5,403 nucleotides of DNA. Origin: an uncultured Pseudomonadota bacterium. GTDB taxonomy: Bacteria; Bdellovibrionota_B; Oligoflexia; Oligoflexales; CAILAO01. The translations under genes were made by a program, and so were the position numbers. The stretch lies in NCBI GenBank assembly GCA_903832105.1, contig CAILAO010000410.1, forward strand, positions 1 to 5,403, given 5' to 3'. The notes beneath the pieces are model-generated. The model saw nothing but the letters and a program-made list of their open reading frames with translations. It searched no databases and was not told the DNA's origin. Of this stretch, positions 1 to 5,403 are shown piece by piece (the stretch's first letter is position 1; each line of letters opens with the position of its first letter).

Positions 1-786
1 TTTAATCCGTGTAATCACTTCGGTTGAGAGCATGACAAAATCCCGGAAATCATCATTGCTCAAGACGACCACATCAGTCAGAATTTTCTCGCGCCAGTAA
101 TCATACACGGGTTCTTGCTGCGGAAAAAGGTTATTTGACAGCCAATTTGCCAACTTCGAGCAGTTTTCTCGATTCGTGTGCTCGGCGGTAATCTCGAACG
201 TATATTCTTCCAAAACAATTTTGTTCCCTTGCACGAAGAGTTGGCAGCCGTTCGGCGCGGTTTTTTCACCTGGGAGCTCGAAACCGAGATTGATATCGCT
301 CAATTTCAAATCGTTCTGAAATTGCTGCAATGCTTTCGGGCAGGTAATCCACGCGAAGACACCTTTCATGGATTTAACGGGAAAGAGCAGCAGGCGAGCG
401 TCCGTAAAGCCTAATGCGCCAGCATGAGCATCATTGCCAGCGTTTTCCGGTCCAAAGGCTAATTCAATCGCCTCTTCTAGTTGTATTTTTTTTTGTTCCT
501 CCCCCTCTTTTTTCCCAGGACATTTCGCGGCAATAGTAAGAAATTTGTTGAGCAAGCGAATTTTGGATGGGGTTTCGCGTAACACTCCGTGACCATTCTT
601 CTGTCGTTCTAAAAGTTCTTCGAAGGCTTCACGGATGCCGCCTTTTAATGAAGAACCCTCGATTTTGGGAAAATCCGTATGGCGTTCCCGTTGAATCGGT
701 AAATCCACAATCCCCAATTCACTGCCGCTGCCGGCATGGAGCGGGGTTTCGCAAATGAAAAAAACAGGTTTCGCAAGTTTAAACAT
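1..786 (-). CDS. cmr4: Cmr4, backbone (Cas7-like) RNA-cleaving subunit of the type III-B complex (partial, 3' end outside)
   Basis: Cmr4 forms the filament of the Cmr complex along the crRNA and cuts the bound target RNA at 6-nt intervals. The frame is open from the ATG at 786 to the window edge, exactly 262 codons, with no stop. The family signature is complete: HAGSGSELGIVDLPIQRE (residues 17-34), HTDFPKIEGSSLKGGIR (36-52), FTDARLLLFPVKSMKGVFAW (127-146), and the late VVVLSNDDF (239-247) and STEVITRI (254-261). D28 lies in the VDLPIQRERHT context that matches the catalytic D26 of Pyrococcus furiosus Cmr4, so target-RNA cleavage should be intact. Family members are usually about 290-330 residues, so a few dozen residues are missing. 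The start is set by AAAGGAGG five bases upstream. It lies 89 bp after the MNT gene and presumably continues into cmr5/cmr6 beyond the edge. Confidence 0.96.
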   Translation of the reverse strand, partial: MFKLAKPVFFICETPLHAGSGSELGIVDLPIQRERHTDFPKIEGSSLKGGIREAFEELLERQKNGHGVLRETPSKIRLLNKFLTIAAKCPGKKEGEEQKKIQLEEAIELAFGPENAGNDAHAGALGFTDARLLLFPVKSMKGVFAWITCPKALQQFQNDLKLSDINLGFELPGEKTAPNGCQLFVQGNKIVLEEYTFEITAEHTNRENCSKLANWLSNNLFPQQEPVYDYWREKILTDVVVLSNDDFRDFVMLSTEVITRIK

Positions 787-875
787 CGTGTCCTCCTTTG
801 TGAGTGAGTAGCTGCTCTTCTGGTTTATGCTCGTTTACGCGATCAGATTTTGCAACCGTATTCGGTCGGGGTGTC
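787..875 (-). other. 89-bp spacer between the MNT gene and cmr4
   Basis: This is the only intergenic space in the window; all other junctions overlap. Apart from the cmr4 ribosome binding site at its downstream end I see no convincing promoter, hairpin terminator or small gene. It may be the scar of the event that placed the effector/MNT pair between cmr3 and cmr4, but nothing in it proves that. Confidence 0.6.
792..799 (-). promoter_or_regulatory. Shine-Dalgarno site of cmr4
   Basis: AAAGGAGG on the minus strand, five bases before the ATG at 784-786. It is the strongest ribosome binding site in the window and fits independent, high-level translation of Cmr4, which is present in several copies per Cmr complex. 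It also decides the start codon. Confidence 0.85.
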
Positions 876-1238
876 TCAACTGGTCTTTGACTGTTTGCGC
901 TCATACAAAACCACCCCCCTTTTAAAGATATGTTCCGTATAAAATGGATTGTGATCGGCGACATTCGCCGCCACTTGTGTTTGATTCCGCACAATCAAAT
1001 CCAAACTAAACCACCGATGGAGAAAGAGACGATCAATCTGGCGGCGCACCTGGCGGCTGGGTTGGGGTAAGTCGTGAATCACGAATAAGTCCAGATCGCT
1101 TTCTTGCGTGGCCGTGCCTTCGGCCTGCGACCCGAACATGACAATCTTGACCGGATTGATCGCTTCCACAATGGCGCGCCGGACGTAGTCAATCACTTCG
1201 GGCGTGATTTCGGGTGTTTTCAAGATTACTGATTGCAT
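876..1238 (-). CDS. Minimal nucleotidyltransferase (MNT-type, Pol beta superfamily)
   Basis: This 120-residue protein is a single nucleotidyltransferase domain of the kind seen in MNT antitoxins and KNTase-like small proteins. A core strand IVMFGS (32-37) leads into the signature GSQAEGTATQESDLDLFV (36-53). The metal-binding acids are D48 and D50, and a third, D80, lies on the strand FSLDLIV (77-83). The C-terminus NPFYTEHIFKRGVVLYE (97-113) is the standard end of the family, so the enzyme looks complete and active. MNT proteins usually pair with a HEPN toxin, which they can inactivate by adding AMP groups, but no HEPN gene is present in this window. The start codon lies inside the end of the CARF-RelE-like gene (13-bp overlap), with only a weak AAGAAAGA-like site upstream, so translation probably depends on coupling. 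It is markedly more GC-rich than the gene before it. Its role is not known; modification of the adjacent effector is a hypothesis. Confidence 0.88.
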   Translation of the reverse strand: MQSVILKTPEITPEVIDYVRRAIVEAINPVKIVMFGSQAEGTATQESDLDLFVIHDLPQPSRQVRRQIDRLFLHRWFSLDLIVRNQTQVAANVADHNPFYTEHIFKRGVVLYERKQSKTS

Positions 1239-2374
1239 AAGTCTATCTTTCTTAATGATGAATTATACATGATTGTCTCTTTGTTGAAAGACTCGCTAAT
1301 GAAATTTTCAGCAGCCTGGTGATCTTCGAATGTTCTATAAATATACAGTTTCCCTTTTTCTTCAAAGTAATATATTCGATAAGGATTGTCTCCATCATCA
1401 TAAACGATATGTCCATTCTTTCGTTCAGTCTTGTTATTGCGTATTCGAAGATGATGAAATTTAGCCTTGAGAATATCATGAATATGGCTTTGACGCTGAA
1501 TCTCTTCCCATACATCGTCTGGACAATAAAAGAGCAAATACTGGGAACAATAACGTTGCCATAAGATTCTTCCTAAAGGATTGAGGCTAACAAGATTTCC
1601 CGTAATTTCCAGACAACTGGAACACTCATTCTTGAACTGATACATAAGGCTATCAGCTTGCACCACATCATCATGCTCTAACTGTGTAAAAGACTTCCAA
1701 TACGTATTGAAAATCTGCCAGCTAATGTCAATCGGTATTTGAGGAATGAGCATCAATCCTTCCGTATCTTCGAAAATGTAATATAGCGGTAACTTGTGAA
1801 TTTGTCCCATAATTGTTAAATATGGGATCGTTGCTTTATACCCTCCCGTAATATTCAACATCACATTATCAGGATACGCATTGATAATTTCATAGACTCT
1901 TTTGATTAACTCAGTCATGCCTACTTTTATAAAATCTTCTTTTCTTTCAACTTGTAATCCTGAGATCACATCTTTATCAGGATTAAACAAAATATGCATC
2001 GTTTTCCCGTCAGTTGCATATCCATGAAGGACACCTTGTAAAATCTCAGCGGCCAATCGAGAAATCACGGTCTCTGTAGTCAGAAGATAGACTTCGAGAC
2101 TATCTTCACCATCTTTCAGTATTTTTACTAAGCTTTTTATTTCCGCGGAGGCGTCAATCTCCGGCGTCGGTTCTTTCTCTATTTTCCCTTTGGCCCATGG
2201 TAACACTTTCTTCCTTACGATGTCTATACACGATGCAACACCTCTCTCGTTCCATTTATCAACAGGCAAGTATTTAATCGTGTCATACTTCGTTTTCGTC
2301 ACGCTATCGCGGGGCTTTTCGAAGTAATTTGCAAATAACGACGTTCCAACCGGCGTAATTACTTTCTTATTCAT
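1226..2374 (-). CDS. CARF-domain ancillary effector with a RelE-like C-terminal domain (Cami1-type)
   Basis: This is a predicted cOA-activated effector of type III immunity. The N-terminal CARF domain (about residues 1-215, APE2256/Csm6/Card1-like) shows the first-strand motif ITPVGTSLFANYF (6-18) and the ligand-loop motif LNITGGYKA (173-181), followed by YYIFE (198-202) and PQIPIDISW (211-219). A helical linker (about 220-290) includes LVSLNPLGRILWQRY (261-275), resembling the winged-helix-like linker of related proteins. The C-terminal 90 residues do not look like a HEPN RNase (no R-x4-6-H site in that setting) or like PD-(D/E)xK. They fit a RelE-type fold: KFHHLRIRN (305-313), then a hairpin YRIYYFEEKGKLYIYRTFEDH (332-352) rich in Arg, Lys, Tyr and His. 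CARF-RelE proteins such as Cami1 cleave mRNA on the ribosome after cyclic oligoadenylate binding, and the same job is inferred here. The ATG overlaps the cmr3 stop and the 3' end overlaps the MNT gene by 13 bp. It is more AT-rich than its neighbours. The CARF call is firm; the RelE call is moderate. Confidence 0.88.
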   Translation of the reverse strand: MNKKVITPVGTSLFANYFEKPRDSVTKTKYDTIKYLPVDKWNERGVASCIDIVRKKVLPWAKGKIEKEPTPEIDASAEIKSLVKILKDGEDSLEVYLLTTETVISRLAAEILQGVLHGYATDGKTMHILFNPDKDVISGLQVERKEDFIKVGMTELIKRVYEIINAYPDNVMLNITGGYKATIPYLTIMGQIHKLPLYYIFEDTEGLMLIPQIPIDISWQIFNTYWKSFTQLEHDDVVQADSLMYQFKNECSSCLEITGNLVSLNPLGRILWQRYCSQYLLFYCPDDVWEEIQRQSHIHDILKAKFHHLRIRNNKTERKNGHIVYDDGDNPYRIYYFEEKGKLYIYRTFEDHQAAENFISESFNKETIMYNSSLRKIDLCNQ

Positions 2375-3465
2375 GCCACACCTCCGACAAATGTCAAACC
2401 AAAGCCTTGCTGCGCGTCGTAATCCGAAATGGCCTGAGCATGAAACAGATCAAGCGCATCTTGCATCGCGCCGTTGACAATTTCGAAATAATACACGCTC
2501 CCGGCCGGGACTGCTTTGCGCATCTTTTTGGGCGCGTGTTTTTGCATGTCAAAACCGCCAATCACCATTGGTTTCCCAATCATAGCGGTTTCAAGACGGA
2601 TCGCCACACTTTTATGACTCCCTGCTCTTTGATAAACCCCTTGTAACGTGTTTTTATCGATCCATTTTGGCAGCCAGCCTTGTTCGAAACTCGCAGGAGT
2701 TGCCAAATAGAGCTTGAATCGCGTTCCGCTCAATTGGGGTTTTTCCGGCAACATGCCTTCTGAGGTGGCATAATGTACGGCTTTCCCTTCCCCGCCTAAC
2801 CGGAACAAGCCTTGCTCTGGAATTGACAAGCCTTCAAATTCAATAAAGATTGAGATGGATTGGGTTCGTTCGTTACCGAACGTCATTTTTGATTCCAAGC
2901 GTCGCATATCGATGCGATACAACCTGCCATCTTGAGACACATGAGTTTGATTTTCCCGACCGATGCCAAGTTTCGGTTCAGGAATAATATAATCCGATAG
3001 CTTCATATAAAAGTTCTCTATTGCCTGACCAGACAAATATCCGTTCATCCCATCACAATCCAATAAGCCATTCTCAATATTTTCTATAATCTTTGTGGGA
3101 TTTCCGACGAACACATTTTTGACCGGACAGTTTGAAACTGGAACTGATACTCTATTCTTGAGGAGAAAGGCTTTATTCGTAGGATCTCCTTTTTCTTTGC
3201 CATAATCTAAAGGGATTGGAAACAATACCGTGTCATCGCTTTGTAATGCGATGGCTTTGATTTTTAGCGTGTTTGTCGGATCATTCGGTTCGTTCGCCTG
3301 CTGAAATGTCGCAATCTGTTCCGAAAAATATTTGCCGCGCAACGCGCCGTAAATTACTGAAGGCGATGGCGGAAACAACATATCCGCCCATACTTCTTCG
3401 CCTCCTGTAAAGGGTTTTCCATCTCGAAAAAATAAGGTATCCAAAGCCTGAACTTGTATCTTCAT
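2371..3465 (-). CDS. cmr3: Cmr3, RAMP (Cas5-like) subunit of the type III-B complex
   Basis: Cmr3 is the RAMP protein that, with Cas10, forms the foot of the Cmr complex and holds the 5' tag of the crRNA. The 364-residue length is normal for the family. The N-terminus shows the family signature: strand VQALDTLFFRDGKPF (residues 5-19), then FPPSPSVIYGALR (31-43). The C-terminus has the glycine-rich GFGLTFVGG (354-362) typical of RAMP folds. The gene starts inside the cmr2 stop (ATGA) with AAAGGTGA four bases upstream of the ATG, and its TGA overlaps the next ATG in the same way, so the three genes should be translationally coupled. The central part (about residues 110-170) is visibly more AT-rich than the ends. 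Nothing suggests a frameshift or lost motif. In most Cmr operons cmr4 comes next; here two non-core genes intervene. Confidence 0.95.
   Translation of the reverse strand: MKIQVQALDTLFFRDGKPFTGGEEVWADMLFPPSPSVIYGALRGKYFSEQIATFQQANEPNDPTNTLKIKAIALQSDDTVLFPIPLDYGKEKGDPTNKAFLLKNRVSVPVSNCPVKNVFVGNPTKIIENIENGLLDCDGMNGYLSGQAIENFYMKLSDYIIPEPKLGIGRENQTHVSQDGRLYRIDMRRLESKMTFGNERTQSISIFIEFEGLSIPEQGLFRLGGEGKAVHYATSEGMLPEKPQLSGTRFKLYLATPASFEQGWLPKWIDKNTLQGVYQRAGSHKSVAIRLETAMIGKPMVIGGFDMQKHAPKKMRKAVPAGSVYYFEIVNGAMQDALDLFHAQAISDYDAQQGFGLTFVGGVA
2380..2385 (-). promoter_or_regulatory. Shine-Dalgarno site of the CARF-RelE-like gene
   Basis: GGAGGT on the minus strand lies five bases before the ATG, within the last codons of cmr3. 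This effector therefore has its own strong ribosome binding site as well as ATGA coupling to cmr3, which suggests it is made at levels comparable to the complex subunits. Confidence 0.8.
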
Positions 3466-5264
3466 ACGGTCACCTTTCGGGTTAAGAAATCAATCATTCG
3501 CAATGCGGACAAAAAGTTTTCAAACGGGCCGCTTCTCTTGTGTAAGGCCATGATATTTTTGGTCATGGCGACAATGGCTTGACGTTTTTTTTCCTGGAAT
3601 TCTTCTTGTGATTCATGTTCCTTTCGTTCCAGTTGGCATGCTCTCTTGAGTAACCTTTGGATTTCAGGTTCGATCATGTTAATAAGGAGGAATTGTCCAT
3701 CAGCATCCATTAATCGTCGGAATTCCCGATCCAGGCCGGTAATGAACGTACTGGAAAAATTTTTCCCTTCTCCCACTTGTGCCATGAGGTCTTGAAAAAT
3801 TTTCGTTGTCCACCATTCATCCTCACGCCATTTAAAAACGGTTTTATGGATTTCGCCGGAATGTTTTAACACCGCAATGGCAAAGGCATCTTTCCATTCT
3901 TTATCAAGTTCCTTCGCTTCATGTTCCATTCGTTGCGACCATTTCAGCGCTTCCGATAATGGCGTTTTATAGTGGGCAATTACAACCCCCGCTGAGAATG
4001 TCGGTTTTTCCTTTGTAAAGGCGCTGACATCAATTTGATCGAATTCGCGCCGCAAATCTTCCAGCACGGCAAACAGGGCTTGTAAACTTACAAACCCTAA
4101 AAAATCATCCCCCCCGGCATAGACGCAACATCCTTTTGAGGATCCCATTTTAAAATACTCGTGTATTCGTTGGGCAAATCGCGCAAGTTCCTGGCTAAGT
4201 TTGATATGAAATGCTTGTAAATCGTGTTGTTCTCCAATCTTTTCACCTGCCAGCCATTTCCCCATGCTATCGCCATCAAAACGCAACACGGCATAATAGG
4301 GTACCGGGGTGATCTGGTGTTTGACAAGTTCGTTATAGATTGTTTGAGCAGTCTTCCACTCTTTTTGCATTGTATCTTCTACAAAAAGTTCGCGTTGTTT
4401 GGAGAGATCTTTTTTGTTGAATTGATCAAAAATCAGGTTCCCATCATATTTTTGCCCTGACCAGGTCGTTTTATCAACTTCCTTATGATTGAGGGCGTCG
4501 AGCAGCGCGATTTCTGACGTTGAAGGGAAATCAGGCTCATACGCACTCCCAAAAGCATAGGTCTCGGCCATGCGTTTCGCAAAACACACCGCGCACAACC
4601 CTTCTCCCGGCTGTAAGAATTTCTGGCGAATCGGGAAATGTTGCTGATACCCGACGATATGAACATCAGGGGTAAATAACTTTTTCTTTTTCAAGATGTC
4701 GTTCGTCTCGGCTCGTTCTGTTTTTCGATAAAATTTCACATTGCGTTCGCCGCAGACTGAACACTTTCGGCCAGTCTCAGGCAATTGTTCGAACGCCCGC
4801 ACCTTTTTGATGCCCCCGCCCAACCGTTCCAGGTCTTTGTAACATTGACGATAGTCGCCATTTAGAGGGACAAATAACCAGTTAATTGAAAGATAGGTCT
4901 TAATCTGATCTCGATAGTTGACCTGGACATCTTTGATGGCCGTGATCACGCTTGTCGCGATGCCTTCGAATTCATGGCGAACCGCTTTTTCAACCGTTTC
5001 TCCAAACTTTTTCAATTCAAGTTCAGGCTCAGGTTCAGGTTTTTCAACAAGCGCAATCAACCGATTGGGTAACGAGTAATTTGGCGTGTGTTGATCGATT
5101 CTGGGGAAAATAATGCGATCACCGGTTAACCCGGTTGCCTCAATCGCCTTCTTGCACAAATGGGAAAGAATATAGCTTCCGGCATACAAATCCTGGGTCT
5201 TGCGGGCTTGTTCGATATACGCTTGCACCGGACTGATGGCAAATAGAAACAGATGTTCACTCAT
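3462..5264 (-). CDS. cmr2: Cas10/Cmr2, large subunit of the type III-B effector complex, lacking the HD domain
   Basis: This is the signature subunit of the Cmr complex. In this family, target-RNA binding switches on a Palm domain that makes cyclic oligoadenylate from ATP. The 600-residue protein opens with the Cmr2 N-terminal domain signature FAISPVQAYIEQARKTQDLY (residues 8-27). A Cys4 zinc site follows (C168/C171 and C224/C227). The first Palm metal motif is FDGDSMG (329-335), and the cyclase motif GGDD is at 384-387. FSAGVVIAHY (423-432) and an SGE motif (469-471) match the later Palm, and the helical C-terminus is the usual small-subunit-like domain. Longer Cmr2 proteins carry an HD nuclease domain before the PVQ motif. 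Here it is absent, and an in-frame stop 12 codons upstream rules out a longer start. An E/P/L-rich linker lies at residues 74-86. The gene overlaps both neighbours by ATGA. Identification is firm; cOA production is inferred from the intact GGDD. Confidence 0.96.
   Translation of the reverse strand: MSEHLFLFAISPVQAYIEQARKTQDLYAGSYILSHLCKKAIEATGLTGDRIIFPRIDQHTPNYSLPNRLIALVEKPEPEPELELKKFGETVEKAVRHEFEGIATSVITAIKDVQVNYRDQIKTYLSINWLFVPLNGDYRQCYKDLERLGGGIKKVRAFEQLPETGRKCSVCGERNVKFYRKTERAETNDILKKKKLFTPDVHIVGYQQHFPIRQKFLQPGEGLCAVCFAKRMAETYAFGSAYEPDFPSTSEIALLDALNHKEVDKTTWSGQKYDGNLIFDQFNKKDLSKQRELFVEDTMQKEWKTAQTIYNELVKHQITPVPYYAVLRFDGDSMGKWLAGEKIGEQHDLQAFHIKLSQELARFAQRIHEYFKMGSSKGCCVYAGGDDFLGFVSLQALFAVLEDLRREFDQIDVSAFTKEKPTFSAGVVIAHYKTPLSEALKWSQRMEHEAKELDKEWKDAFAIAVLKHSGEIHKTVFKWREDEWWTTKIFQDLMAQVGEGKNFSSTFITGLDREFRRLMDADGQFLLINMIEPEIQRLLKRACQLERKEHESQEEFQEKKRQAIVAMTKNIMALHKRSGPFENFLSALRMIDFLTRKVTV
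5016..5039. repeat. Short in-frame hexamer repeat within cmr2
   Basis: Four tandem 6-bp units (ttcaag, ttcagg, ctcagg, ttcagg) encode alternating Glu-Pro/Glu-Leu on the minus strand, around Cas10 residues 76-83 (PEPEPELE). It is a small low-complexity linker that could vary in copy number between strains. There is no sign that it acts as a DNA element. Confidence 0.5.
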
Positions 5265-5403
5265 AAGACTACCTCCATTTGCTTTCCGAGCAGATCGTTA
5301 AATTGATTGCAATACAGTTCGAATTTTTTATCTACGTCAGGTTTAATTGGTCTTCCAAATTGATCTCGTTCCAATCCATCACAATATTTTGAGGGAAGAT
5401 AAA
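5261..5403 (-). CDS. C-terminal end of an unidentified upstream gene, possibly cmr1 (partial)
   Basis: Reading the minus strand inward from the right edge gives an uninterrupted frame of 46 codons, closed by a TGA that overlaps the cmr2 ATG in an ATGA arrangement. The tail contains CDGLERDQFGRPIKPD followed by a probable helix, and ends in QMEVVL. I do not recognise a domain in it. What supports a real gene is the stop/start overlap, identical in form to the cmr2-cmr3 and cmr3-CARF junctions, and the lack of any spacer before cmr2. In many Cmr operons cmr1 comes immediately before cmr2, so cmr1 is the first guess, but that is inference from position only. An accessory CRISPR protein is also possible. 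The start and most of the gene lie outside the window. Confidence 0.7.
   Translation of the reverse strand, partial: YLPSKYCDGLERDQFGRPIKPDVDKKFELYCNQFNDLLGKQMEVVL
5271..5276 (-). promoter_or_regulatory. Shine-Dalgarno site of cmr2
   Basis: The minus strand reads GGAGGT six bases before the cmr2 ATG, inside the last codons of the upstream gene. Together with an in-frame TAA at 5298-5300, only 12 codons upstream, and no other ATG or GTG in between, it fixes the cmr2 start. The missing Cas10 HD domain is therefore not an artefact of a badly chosen start. Confidence 0.85.

Noticed and set aside
178..414. Plus-strand open frame of 78 codons, and a minus-strand one at 78-269
   Set aside because: Both lie in other frames of the cmr4 coding region, which has full family motifs; no ribosome site and no recognisable domain.
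787..875. Possible terminator or hairpin near the gagtagctgctc stretch in the spacer
   Set aside because: The near-palindrome has a mismatch, no loop of usable length and no following T-run on the minus strand.
779..994. Minus-strand open frame of 71 codons spanning the MNT gene end, the spacer and the cmr4 start
   Set aside because: Out of frame with both genes, runs over the cmr4 ribosome site and start codon, and the protein has no recognisable features. A remnant HEPN or other small gene was considered, but no such motif is present.
1252..1564. Open frames on both strands (minus 1252-1515, plus 1319-1564) inside the effector gene
   Set aside because: Shadows of an AT-rich coding region; the CARF/RelE-like frame explains the region completely.
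2407..2646. Plus-strand open frame inside cmr3
   Set aside because: Antisense to conserved C-terminal Cmr3 sequence, no family features.
4097..4666. Open frames within cmr2 (minus 4097-4327 and 4433-4666, plus 4224-4460)
   Set aside because: All overlap the Cas10 coding region from other frames; the encoded proteins have unlikely composition and no motifs.
1..5403. CRISPR array or direct-repeat/spacer pattern
   Set aside because: No 25-40 bp repeated unit is visible; the only tandem repeat is a four-unit hexamer inside cmr2, and the window is coding almost throughout.

Overview
This window is an interior slice of a bacterial type III-B (Cmr) CRISPR-Cas effector operon, with every recognisable gene on the minus strand, so transcription runs from high to low coordinates. 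No CRISPR array, cas1/cas2/cas6, tRNA, rRNA or mobile element is visible. The consensus-like Shine-Dalgarno sites (GGAGGT, AAAGGAGG) and ATGA stop/start overlaps point to a bacterium. GC content is moderate and uneven from gene to gene. I cannot assign a genus.

In transcription order: (1) the last 46 codons of an unidentified upstream gene (5261-5403), possibly cmr1 by position; (2) cmr2/cas10 (3462-5264), a 600-residue form that starts directly at the Cmr2 N-terminal domain and so has no HD nuclease domain, but keeps a Cys4 zinc site and an intact GGDD palm; (3) cmr3 (2371-3465), complete; (4) a 382-residue CARF-domain protein with a RelE-like C-terminal half (1226-2374), resembling the CARF-RelE (Cami1-type) effectors; (5) a 120-residue minimal nucleotidyltransferase (MNT) with an intact catalytic triad (876-1238), overlapping gene 4 by 13 bp; (6) cmr4 (1-786), which runs off the left edge after 262 codons and keeps the slicer aspartate. 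The first four junctions are overlaps: three ATGA overlaps and one of 13 bp. The only intergenic space is 89 bp, before cmr4.

A working model: the Cmr complex binds target RNA through its crRNA and Cmr4 cleaves it. The HD-less Cas10 cannot use the HD pathway for DNA cleavage but should still make cyclic oligoadenylate (cOA) at its GGDD palm. The CARF protein would bind this signal and release a RelE-like ribosome-dependent mRNA interferase, halting translation. The MNT enzyme, placed immediately behind that toxin-like effector and with no HEPN partner in view, is the most unusual element. It may restrain or modify the effector, or act on the signalling pathway. The effector/MNT pair splits the usual cmr3-cmr4 adjacency and looks like an inserted cassette: the effector gene is AT-rich and the MNT gene GC-rich.
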